DNA of 6,619 nucleotides from an uncultured Shinella sp. Lineage in GTDB: Bacteria; Pseudomonadota; Alphaproteobacteria; Rhizobiales; Rhizobiaceae. Numbering within the stretch: the stretch's first letter is position 1; each line of letters starts with the position of its first letter. The notes beneath the pieces are model-generated. The model was given only the letters and a program-made list of their open reading frames with translations, was not told the origin of the DNA and did not search any database. Below are positions 1-5,816 of the stretch, in pieces. Position numbers and translations under genes: made by a program. The stretch is taken from contig CAMPIK010000130.1 of assembly GCA_946886325.1 (NCBI GenBank), positions 1-6,619 on the forward strand. Reading direction: 5' to 3'.

Positions 1-414
1 CGTTTCGCGCTGGTCGTCAGCGGTATGCCCGGTCAGGATCGCATCGGCCCCTTCCGCCACCGCCGTGTCCTTCAACAGTCCGTAGCGCGCCGCACGCGCC
101 GCGGCCTGCAGGCCGGTCGCAGGCTTTGAGTCTTCCCAGCGCCGGATGACATGCGGAATGCCGAGGCGCGCGCAGAATGCGGCGACGGCAAGCGCCTCCC
201 GGTCGGAGCCGGCGCGCAGCCCGTGATCAACGGTACAGGCAGAAAGGGTGATATGGGGAAATCGAACTGTTGCGAGCGCCGCATGCAGCGCAAGGAGAAG
301 CCCTGTCGAATCGCTGCCGCCGGAGACGGCGACGAGAAGCCTGGCGGGAGTCTTGAACCCGAGGAGAAATCGTTCGACGGCAGCCTCGACGCTCGTCTCC
401 GGCAAGCCGGACAT
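1..414 (-). CDS. tilS: tRNA(Ile)-lysidine synthetase TilS, N-terminal part (cut by window edge)
   Basis: This is the first 138 codons of an open frame that leaves the window at position 1. TilS uses ATP to attach lysine to the wobble cytidine of the CAU-anticodon tRNA-Ile, so that it reads AUA as isoleucine. It is a cytoplasmic and normally essential enzyme. The N-type ATP pyrophosphatase PP-loop SGGSDS is at residues 31-36. The family motif VDHGLR is at 62-67. The GH-x-x-DDQ-x-ET signature is at 129-138 and reads GHTADDQRET. The C-terminal tRNA-binding part lies outside the window. The ATG at 414 is preceded by GGAG with an 8-base spacer and starts 20 bases after the cpoB stop, so the two genes are probably cotranscribed. 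In related bacteria ftsH commonly follows tilS, but that cannot be seen here. The product call is firm. Confidence 0.95.
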   Translation of the reverse strand, partial: MSGLPETSVEAAVERFLLGFKTPARLLVAVSGGSDSTGLLLALHAALATVRFPHITLSACTVDHGLRAGSDREALAVAAFCARLGIPHVIRRWEDSKPATGLQAAARAARYGLLKDTAVAEGADAILTGHTADDQRET

Positions 415-434
415 GGCGAAGGCTCCGCGCGCCG

Positions 435-1409
435 TCAGCAGGACAGCCGGCTCTGCTCGCTGGTGACTTTCGCCTTCACGGCGCTCGATGCGCCCGGATA
501 GCGGTTGTTGACCTCGCGCAGCGTTGCGCAGGCCGTTTCGCGATTGTCGAGCGCGGCAAGCGACATGCCGAGCTTCAGCAGCATCTCGGGCGCCTTCTTC
601 GAGCGGGCGTAGGTCTGGTGCGCATTGAGGAAGGTCTTGGCAGCCTCGTTGAAGTTGCCCTGCGAATATTGCGCCTCGCCGAGCCAGAAGCTCGCATCCG
701 ACGCCTTGTCGCCTTCCGGGAAGATGTCGAGATAATCCCGGAATTCCTTCTCCGCGAGCGAATAATCGCCGGAAAGGACGTGGCCGTAGGCGGCATTGTA
801 GAGATCATCGGGATTGTCGAGCGATGCCGTCGACTGTTGCGAGGCCTGCGGAAGGCCGCCATCGACGCCGGGCAGCGTCGTGTCCCTGCCGATCGAGGCA
901 CTCTGGTCGAGATCGGGATTCGGATCGGCACCGATCGGATTGCCCTGGGCGTCGAAGCGGATGGAACCGAGCTCCTGGGTTCCGCCGAACGTGTCGGTCT
1001 GGCCGGTGTCCGGAGTGTCCGCCGGCACGTCGGCCGACGCCGTATCCTGCGTCTGCCGGTCCCCCTTCGCCGGGCCGTCCAGCGAACCGCGCTGGCTGCC
1101 GGCGCCCTTTTCGAGGTCCTGGAACCGGAACTCGTTGTCTTCCTGCGCCTTGCGCATCTGCTCCTGCATCTGCAGCAGCTGGAAGCTCATTTCCTCGATC
1201 CGGCCGTTCAGCGCGCGAATCTGCTCCTCGAGCTGGCCGATGCGCAGCATCTCGTTCGATTGCGCCAGAACAACGTCCTTCTGACGGTGCACGCCCTGCG
1301 GCATGAAGCCGGTCGCAATCGACGGAAAGGGCGAAGCTTGCAGCGCGTTCACCGATCCGGCGAGTGCCGACAGGCAGAGCATGCCCGCCGCGACAGTTTT
1401 CATCATCAT
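435..1409 (-). CDS. cpoB: Tol-Pal system protein CpoB (YbgF), periplasmic coiled-coil/TPR protein
   Basis: The predicted product has 324 residues. It starts with a signal peptide (MMMK, hydrophobic core near residues 5-20, likely cleavage after A22 or A25). A coiled coil follows at about 53-100, rich in Leu, Glu and Gln, as in the trimerising helix of YbgF. Residues 101-199 are a low-complexity linker rich in Asp, Gln, Gly and Thr. Tetratricopeptide repeats fill about 201-324, with typical helices such as DASFWLGEAQYSQGNFNEA. In Escherichia coli CpoB binds TolA and PBP1B and coordinates peptidoglycan synthesis with outer-membrane constriction. The same role is inferred here from domain order and gene context. 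I chose the ATG at 1409 because AGGA lies 6 bases upstream and the signal peptide then begins correctly. The frame is open further up to 1472, but those 21 residues would spoil the signal peptide. ATG codons at 1406 and 1403 are also possible starts. Confidence 0.93.
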   Translation of the reverse strand: MMMKTVAAGMLCLSALAGSVNALQASPFPSIATGFMPQGVHRQKDVVLAQSNEMLRIGQLEEQIRALNGRIEEMSFQLLQMQEQMRKAQEDNEFRFQDLEKGAGSQRGSLDGPAKGDRQTQDTASADVPADTPDTGQTDTFGGTQELGSIRFDAQGNPIGADPNPDLDQSASIGRDTTLPGVDGGLPQASQQSTASLDNPDDLYNAAYGHVLSGDYSLAEKEFRDYLDIFPEGDKASDASFWLGEAQYSQGNFNEAAKTFLNAHQTYARSKKAPEMLLKLGMSLAALDNRETACATLREVNNRYPGASSAVKAKVTSEQSRLSC

Positions 1410-1506
1410 CTTTCGTCCTGTTGGTCCACGTCGCGCCATCAAGCGCTCTGCGTCAGACTTTTCCAAATGCACTCAAATTGCAACGGAGTTCGGCCAAACT
1501 GTGTTG

Positions 1507-1536
1507 AAAAAAGAAAGGGCGGCCCGAAGACCGCCC
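1507..1536 (-). terminator. Intrinsic terminator of pal
   Basis: On the minus strand, shortly after the pal stop, GGGCGGTC and GGCCGCCC form an eight-pair stem (seven Watson-Crick pairs and one T-G wobble). It is closed by an extra-stable C(UUCG)G tetraloop and followed by TTTCTTTTTT. This is a classic rho-independent terminator for pal transcripts. It lies between pal and cpoB, which are usually cotranscribed in other bacteria. Confidence 0.92.
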
Positions 1537-1543
1537 GTCTTTG

Positions 1544-1560
1544 TCCGGCTTTTGACCGGA
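1544..1560 (-). repeat. Small inverted repeat between the pal stop and its terminator
   Basis: TCCGG and CCGGA are separated by seven bases (TCAAAAG on the minus strand), directly after the pal stop codon and just before the terminator stem. It could form a short hairpin in the pal 3' untranslated region. A five-pair stem is weak, and it may have no function of its own. Confidence 0.4.
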
Positions 1561-1562
1561 TA

Positions 1563-2087
1563 TTACATGCCTGCGCCGCCAAGCACGGTCACGGCGCGCC
1601 GGTTCTGCGACCAGCAGGAAATGTCGTCGCAGACGGCGACCGGCTTTTCCTTGCCGTAGGAGATCGTGTTCATGCGGTTGGCCGGAACGCCGCGACCGGC
1701 GAGATACTGCCGGGTCGCCGCCGCGCGGCGTGCGCCGAGCGCAAGGTTGTATTCGCGCGTGCCGCGTTCGTCGGCATGGCCTTCGACGGTGATCGCGTAG
1801 TTCGGGTACTTCTGCAGCCACTGCGCCTGGCGGTCGAGCGTCGCGGCGGCATCCGCACGGATCGACGAGGAGTCCGTGTCGAAGAAGATGCGGTCGCCGA
1901 CATTGACCGTGAAATCCTGCTGCGAGCCGGGCGTCGCATTGTTGAGGCCCAGTTCGCCGGCGCTGTTCGGCAGGTTCTTCTTGGATGCGCAGCCGGCGAG
2001 CGCCAGCGTCATGAAAAGGGCAATGACCGCCGGATTGCGCGCGATGGATTGCATGCGGCTCGTCGCCGGGGCGTGAATTCGGCTCAT
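1563..2087 (-). CDS. pal: Peptidoglycan-associated outer-membrane lipoprotein Pal (Omp16)
   Basis: The predicted lipoprotein has 174 residues. It is anchored in the outer membrane and binds peptidoglycan, and it is the outer-membrane end of the Tol-Pal machine. The lipobox LAGC places the lipidated cysteine at residue 33 of the precursor, after a basic and hydrophobic signal peptide. The OmpA-like peptidoglycan-binding domain covers about residues 60-170. It contains DRIFFDTDSS near 65-74 and the signature EGHADERGTREYN at about 102-114, which includes the Asp and Arg used to hold diaminopimelate. The C-terminal segment YGKEKPVAVCDDISCWSQNR carries two cysteines at 153 and 158. I chose the ATG at 2087 because AAGGAG lies nine bases upstream. 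The frame remains open to 2210, but that part has no ribosome binding site and would displace the signal peptide. Two promoter candidates lie upstream and a strong terminator downstream, so pal may be transcribed alone. Confidence 0.97.
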   Translation of the reverse strand: MSRIHAPATSRMQSIARNPAVIALFMTLALAGCASKKNLPNSAGELGLNNATPGSQQDFTVNVGDRIFFDTDSSSIRADAAATLDRQAQWLQKYPNYAITVEGHADERGTREYNLALGARRAAATRQYLAGRGVPANRMNTISYGKEKPVAVCDDISCWSQNRRAVTVLGGAGM

Positions 2088-2147
2088 GGGGCCGGTCTCC
2101 TTGCGGTGTTCGATACGAAACATGGATAAGATCAGGGTTGCCGAACT

Positions 2148-2176
2148 GTAAGCGGACCCGGTTAATCCGCTGTCAA
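2148..2176 (-). promoter_or_regulatory. Candidate pal promoter, proximal
   Basis: A perfect TTGACA (2176 to 2171 on the minus strand, context GTTGACAG) resembles the alphaproteobacterial housekeeping -35 box CTTGAC. A 17-base spacer leads to GCTTAC, or an 18-base spacer to CTTACA, as a poor -10 box. It is placed well, about 60 bases before the pal start codon. The -10 match is weak, so the call is tentative. Confidence 0.4.
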
Positions 2177-2181
2177 CAGCT

Positions 2182-2210
2182 ATGGTAAACGAATTCTTTT
2201 CGTATGCCAA
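2182..2210 (-). promoter_or_regulatory. Candidate pal promoter, distal
   Basis: TTGGCA (2210 to 2205) and TACCAT (2187 to 2182) are separated by exactly 17 bases and match the sigma-70 consensus at 5 of 6 and 4 of 6 positions. The predicted start of transcription is near 2174, giving a leader of roughly 85 bases before pal. The spacer contains the imperfect palindrome ACGAA-n5-TTCGT, which could be an operator but is short enough to be chance. Confidence 0.45.
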
Positions 2211-2287
2211 AACGCTGCTAGATCAGCACTTTGCGGCAAGAAAACGGCACATTTGCGTCGAGAGCGGGACCGCCCGGCGAAGCGCCG

Positions 2288-2818
2288 TCATTTCATGCCG
2301 CGGGTCAATTCCGCGAAGGTCCGTGGCCTGAACGCCACATCGGGCATGTCGACGCCGACATCGCGCGACCGGCCGATCCCGGCAAGCGCGCCATGGGCAT
2401 GGCCGTAGAAATGGAAGGCGCCCTTCTGGCCGCCCTGCCACTCCCGCTGGGCATAGTGGGACAGGACCAGCCGGCCGCCGTCGATCTCCAGATGCAAGAG
2501 ATGTTCCGGCCGCTCCTCCCAGCCGAGCCCGGCGATCGTTGGATGCATCCGGCCATTCCCGTCGAGGTCGTGATTGCCGAGCACCAGATGCTTGCGGCCC
2601 TGGAGACGCGCGAAGAGCCAGTTGAGGCGGTCGGCATCGTCGTCGAGGCCATAGGCGAAATCGCCGAGATGATAGACCACGTCCTCGTGGCCGACCGTCG
2701 CATTCCAGTGCGCCACCAGCGCCTCGTCATGCTCCGCGATGGTGCGGAACGGCCGCTTCGACAGGCGAAGGATGTTCTGATGTCCGAAATGCGTATCGGA
2801 GATGAAGAACACTGTCAT
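2288..2818 (-). CDS. Small calcineurin-like metallophosphoesterase between tolB and pal
   Basis: The predicted protein has 176 residues, probably cytoplasmic, with no signal peptide. The metallophosphoesterase metal-binding motifs appear in order: DTH (D8, H10), GD (D53), GNHD (81-84), SHY (H121) and GHAH (139-142), then VGVD near 155. This complete set argues for an active two-metal phosphohydrolase. The start SDTHFGHQNI with KRPF shortly after resembles the small phosphoesterases of the COG4186 type, which occur in bacteria and phages. The substrate cannot be read from the sequence. I chose the ATG at 2818 because AAGGGA lies a few bases upstream. A GTG six codons further up (2836) is possible but has a weaker site. 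It is not part of the classical Tol-Pal system. It shares the strand but is set off by 109 bases from tolB and 200 bases from pal. Confidence 0.9.
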   Translation of the reverse strand: MTVFFISDTHFGHQNILRLSKRPFRTIAEHDEALVAHWNATVGHEDVVYHLGDFAYGLDDDADRLNWLFARLQGRKHLVLGNHDLDGNGRMHPTIAGLGWEERPEHLLHLEIDGGRLVLSHYAQREWQGGQKGAFHFYGHAHGALAGIGRSRDVGVDMPDVAFRPRTFAELTRGMK

Positions 2819-2861
2819 CGGCTTTCCCTTGTCCACTTTCCGCTCGTTCGCTTCTCATGCA

Positions 2862-2891
2862 AATGGCCAGGCCGTTGCCGGCTTGGCCATT
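2862..2891 (-). repeat. Strong hairpin after tolB, possible terminator or 3'-end stabiliser
   Basis: On the minus strand AATGGCCA pairs perfectly with TGGCCATT, and inside this GCCG pairs with CGGC around a GCAA (GNRA-type) tetraloop. A single A/C mismatch separates the two helices. The structure begins 36 bases after the tolB stop and ends 43 bases before the phosphoesterase start. Only TTT follows the stem, so it is a poor classical intrinsic terminator. It may reduce read-through or protect the tolQRAB message from exonucleases. Confidence 0.75.
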
Positions 2892-2927
2892 GCGTTCGTC
2901 TCGGGACTGACGGCTGTTTCGTGGCGA

Positions 2928-4232
2928 TTATTCGAGCAGCGGCGACCAGGCCGGATCCGAGGCATAGCCATTCGTCGGCACCTGCTGCTCGTTATAGCCC
3001 GTCAGGTCGATCGAAAAGAGCTGCGGCCCGCCCGCGCCGGCATTCTGCCGGAAGAACATCAGCACGCGGCCGTTCGGCGCCCAGGTCGGGCCTTCGTTGT
3101 GGAAGCCGGTCGTCAGGATACGCTCGCCGGAGCCATCAGGCTTCATCACGCCGATCGAGAACTTGCCGCCCGATTGTTTCGTGAAGGCGATCAGGTCGCC
3201 GCGCGGCGACCAGACGGGCGTCGAATAGGCGCCGTCGCCGAAGGAGATGCGGTTCTGGCCGGAACCGTCGGCGCTCATGACGTAGAGCTGCTGGCGCCCG
3301 CCGCGGTCGCTTTCGAAGACGATCTGGCTGCCATCCGGCGAATAGGAGGGCGAGGTGTCGATCGCCGCCGTCGAGGTCAGCCGCGTCGTCGTGCGCGACC
3401 GCAGGTCCATCGTGTAGATATTGGCGTTGCCTTCCTGCTGCAGGCTCATGATGACGCGCTGGCCGTCCGGCGAAAAGCGCGGCGCAAAGGTCATGCCAGG
3501 GAAGTTGCCGACCACCTCGCGCTGCCCTGTCTCGAGCTGGAGCAGGTAGACGCGCGGCTGGTTGCCCTCGAAGGACATGTAGGTGATTTCCTGCCGGCTC
3601 GGCGAGAAGCGCGGCGTCAGCACGAGGTTGTTGGCGTTCGTCAGCGCGCGCGAATTGGCGCCGTCCTGGTCCATGATCGCGAGCTGGCGCTTGCGGTCGG
3701 TCTTCGGCCCGCTCTCGGCGACATAGACGATGCGCGTGTCGAAATAGCCCTTCTCGCCGGTGATGCGCTCATAGATCGCATCGGCGATGATATGGGCGAC
3801 GCGGCGCCAGTTTTCCGGCTGGGTGAAGAACTGCTGGCCGGTCATCTGCTGGCCGGCAAACGTGTCCCAGAGGCGGAACTCGGCGCGAAGCCTGCCGTCG
3901 GCCTCCTGCGAAATGCGGCCGACGACGAGCGCCTGCGCGTTGATGACCTTCCAGTCCTCGAAGCGCGGCGGCTGGTCGGGATTGGCGATCTTCTCGATGA
4001 AGGCCTGCTTGGCGACCGGAGCGAACAGCCCGGAGCGCTTCAGGTCCGCCGTGATGACGTCGGTGATGCGCTGACCGAGATCGCCATTGGCGACGAAGTC
4101 GGTGATCGCGATCGGCAGCGGCTCCACATTGCCCTGGTTGATGTTGATTTCCACGAGCGCCCGGGCCGGCGACAGGAATGTCAGCAGGCCGGTCAGCACG
4201 ACCAGGAAACGAAGGAGATTGCGTTGCATCAT
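2928..4232 (-). CDS. tolB: Tol-Pal system periplasmic beta-propeller protein TolB
   Basis: The protein has 434 residues, a normal length for TolB. It begins with a signal peptide ending ARA (cleavage after residue 25). The N-terminal alpha/beta TolB domain spans about 26-160, beginning LVEININQG, a segment that in E. coli switches between TolA and Pal binding. The C-terminal six-bladed propeller follows. Its WD40-like PD40 repeats can be seen as [13 protein letters not shown] near 208, [12 protein letters not shown] near 252, [15 protein letters not shown] near 297, [10 protein letters not shown] near 341, [11 protein letters not shown] near 384 and a last WSP at 429. TolB relays TolA pulling to Pal in the periplasm. 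The start is ATG 4232 with AAGG ten bases upstream. ATG 4229 follows directly and is less well spaced. The gene lies 33 bases after tolA, and that gap holds a small inverted repeat around the ribosome binding site. Confidence 0.97.
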   Translation of the reverse strand: MMQRNLLRFLVVLTGLLTFLSPARALVEININQGNVEPLPIAITDFVANGDLGQRITDVITADLKRSGLFAPVAKQAFIEKIANPDQPPRFEDWKVINAQALVVGRISQEADGRLRAEFRLWDTFAGQQMTGQQFFTQPENWRRVAHIIADAIYERITGEKGYFDTRIVYVAESGPKTDRKRQLAIMDQDGANSRALTNANNLVLTPRFSPSRQEITYMSFEGNQPRVYLLQLETGQREVVGNFPGMTFAPRFSPDGQRVIMSLQQEGNANIYTMDLRSRTTTRLTSTAAIDTSPSYSPDGSQIVFESDRGGRQQLYVMSADGSGQNRISFGDGAYSTPVWSPRGDLIAFTKQSGGKFSIGVMKPDGSGERILTTGFHNEGPTWAPNGRVLMFFRQNAGAGGPQLFSIDLTGYNEQQVPTNGYASDPAWSPLLE

Positions 4233-4237
4233 GATAT

Positions 4238-4252
4238 CTAGGCCTTCCCTAG
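4238..4252 (-). promoter_or_regulatory. Inverted repeat enclosing the tolB ribosome binding site
   Basis: On the minus strand CTAGG-GAAGG-CCTAG forms a five-pair stem whose five-base loop is the purine-rich stretch likely to act as the tolB Shine-Dalgarno sequence. It ends five bases before the start codon. It could present or partly mask the site, possibly making tolB translation depend on ribosomes finishing tolA. The stem is short, so function is only inferred. Confidence 0.45.
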
Positions 4253-4265
4253 TTCTTATCAGGCA

Positions 4266-5330
4266 TCAAAACATGGAGCTGGGGTCGAAATTGACGACCA
4301 CCTCGCTCCATGCGTCATATTTTTCCCGTGGCAGGTTCTTGAACGGCGAGGACTTCAGCACCGCACGGCGTGCGCCGCCCGACAACGCCCTGCGCGCCGC
4401 TTCCGATCCGCCGGTCGCCGACACTTCCGGCTCCCCGACTATCGCACCGCTCTCGTCGAGCCGCATCGAGACACGGATGCGCACCTCGGCGGCATCCGCC
4501 ATGCCCGGAATGATCGACCAGTTGTTCTGGATCTGACCGCGCAGCGCATCCATCTCGCTGAGGCTGAGCTTCGAGCCGGTCGTCGTCTTCTTGCCGCCGA
4601 GCGAAGCTTCCTCGGTCGAGCGCTTCGCGCCGCCGCCCTTGCTTTCCACCTTGTTGAGAAGGGCCGCCACCTCGTCGGCGTTGAAGTCGCTCTCCTTGGC
4701 GGAGGCGGCCTTCTTCTGCTCGCGCTCTTCTTCCTTCTTGCGCTCCGGCGTCTTGGCGGTCTGGGCCTGCGCGGTCTTCGGCCGCGCGACGGGGATCGGC
4801 ACGTTTTCCGGCAGGGCCTCGCTCTCGGATTCCTCGGCCGGGGCCTGCTCGGCAGGCTGCTCCTCCGGCACCGGATCGGGCGTCACTTCCTGCCGTGCCT
4901 CCGGCAGGGCCGCCACTTCGGTCGCGGGCTCGCTCGCGGGTTTCTCCTCCTGCACCTCTTCGGCCGGCTCGTCAGCCGGATCGGGCGTCGGCAGGATCTC
5001 CTCGGTCTTCTCGGGTGCGGCGGCCGTCTCGACGTTCTCAGGCTTTTCTTCCGGCGTCGGCGGCGTCTTCAGGTCGATATCGTTGTCGCCGGCATTCTCG
5101 GCGTTCTCGACCTCGGTCGGTTTCGTCGTCGGGATCGGGTTCGATTTTTCCTTGGCCGTCGCCGACTTGTCGCCCTGCTGGATCTGGGTGAATTCCTCGA
5201 TCGGCACGATATCAACAGGCATCGCCTCGACATCGGCGACGTCGAAGCTTTCAGGAGCGCCCAGCGAGACCAGCGCCATGGTGAGAACCACGGCGTGCAA
5301 CACGGCGGATGTGGCAAGGCTGCCCTTCAT
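4266..5330 (-). CDS. tolA: Tol-Pal system inner-membrane protein TolA
   Basis: The protein has 354 residues. A single N-terminal membrane anchor lies at about 5-24. It contains the S-x-x-x-H motif (S8, H12) that TolA and TonB use to contact the TolQR or ExbBD motor. Residues about 55-210 form a long extension rich in Pro, Glu, Ala and Lys, presumed to span the periplasm. The C-terminal TolA/TonB-type domain starts near 258, with MDALRGQIQNNWSI and then V-R-I-R-V-S-M-R-L-D. It ends with the S-P-F-K-N-L-P motif near 328, expected to bind TolB and Pal. The linker is acidic and proline-rich, unlike the Ala/Lys helical domain of E. coli TolA. The gene starts nine bases after the tolR stop. No well-spaced Shine-Dalgarno is visible (AGGACGAG lies within the tolR end), which suggests translational coupling. 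The assignment rests on both sequence and position. Confidence 0.95.
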   Translation of the reverse strand: MKGSLATSAVLHAVVLTMALVSLGAPESFDVADVEAMPVDIVPIEEFTQIQQGDKSATAKEKSNPIPTTKPTEVENAENAGDNDIDLKTPPTPEEKPENVETAAAPEKTEEILPTPDPADEPAEEVQEEKPASEPATEVAALPEARQEVTPDPVPEEQPAEQAPAEESESEALPENVPIPVARPKTAQAQTAKTPERKKEEEREQKKAASAKESDFNADEVAALLNKVESKGGGAKRSTEEASLGGKKTTTGSKLSLSEMDALRGQIQNNWSIIPGMADAAEVRIRVSMRLDESGAIVGEPEVSATGGSEAARRALSGGARRAVLKSSPFKNLPREKYDAWSEVVVNFDPSSMF

Positions 5331-5339
5331 CGCTGAAGA

Positions 5340-5795
5340 TCACTCGTCCTGTTTCTGCTCGGTCACCAGACCGATATTGGTGAAGCCGGCATTCTGGATG
5401 CGCGACATGACGTCGGCGATGATGCCATAGGGCGCCGTGCCGTCGCCGCGAACGAAGATGCGCTCGGTATAGCCGGTGGTCGCCACCGCCTGGAGCTTCG
5501 CCGCCACCTCTTCGGCCGGGATCGGCGTCTCCTGGAGATAGATCTCGCCATCGGCGCGCACCGAGATGGTGATCGGCTGGGTGTCGGCGTTGAGCGCCTT
5601 GGCCGCCGTCTTCGGAAGGTCGATCGGCACGCCGACCGTCATCAGGGGTGCCGCGACCATGAAGATGATCAGCAACACGAGCATCACGTCGACGAAAGGC
5701 GTGACGTTGATCTCGCTCATCGGCGCGCGACGACCGCCGCCGCGACGTCGCCGCCTGCCGCCGCCGGAATTCTTGGCTCCGATTGACATGCCCAT
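5340..5795 (-). CDS. tolR: Tol-Pal motor protein TolR (ExbD/TolR family)
   Basis: The protein has 151 residues. It is the proton-channel partner of TolQ in the inner membrane. A glycine- and arginine-rich cytoplasmic N-terminus (five consecutive Arg at 14-18, further basic residues to 23) precedes the family motif MSEINVTPFVDVMLVLLIIF at 26-45. Asp36 in the single membrane helix (about 32-54) is the conserved proton-carrying residue. The periplasmic ExbD/TolR domain runs from about 58 to the end, including the DLP segment at 59-61 and VRGDGTAPYG near 115-124. The ATG at 5795 has GGAG eight bases upstream. A second ATG at 5789 is possible but less well placed. The gene lies 21 bases after tolQ. 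Length and layout are normal for the family. The context with tolQ and tolA separates it from ExbD. Confidence 0.96.
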   Translation of the reverse strand: MGMSIGAKNSGGGRRRRRGGGRRAPMSEINVTPFVDVMLVLLIIFMVAAPLMTVGVPIDLPKTAAKALNADTQPITISVRADGEIYLQETPIPAEEVAAKLQAVATTGYTERIFVRGDGTAPYGIIADVMSRIQNAGFTNIGLVTEQKQDE

Positions 5796-5816
5796 GGTGG
5801 TGTCTCCGTTCGCCGC

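Noticed and set aside
1410..1506. Possible cpoB promoter with TTGCAA as -35 box
   Set aside because: The matching position 17 bases downstream reads AAGTCT, which does not resemble a -10 box, so I did not call it.
618..2129. 503-codon open frame on the plus strand opposite cpoB and pal
   Set aside because: It crosses two real genes plus their terminator and promoter region. The translation is Arg/Val/Ala-rich with no recognisable motif. Such frames are expected opposite GC-rich genes that avoid codons giving antisense stops.
2088..2210. N-terminal extension of Pal up to position 2210
   Set aside because: The 41 extra residues have no ribosome binding site, overlap the promoter candidates and would bury the lipoprotein signal peptide. 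The start at 2087 has AAGGAG at good spacing.
2268..2290. Terminator after the phosphoesterase (CGGCG-CTT-CGCCG just after the stop)
   Set aside because: The stem has five pairs and no T-tract follows it, so termination cannot be supported.
2231..3184. 317-codon plus-strand frame opposite the phosphoesterase
   Set aside because: It overlaps a gene with a full set of catalytic motifs, and its end runs into Arg/Ser-rich sequence typical of a non-coding frame.
2802..4241. 479-codon plus-strand frame covering all of tolB
   Set aside because: It mirrors tolB, has no family motif or ribosome binding site that I can see, and its Arg/Ala/Asp-rich composition is that of an antisense shadow.
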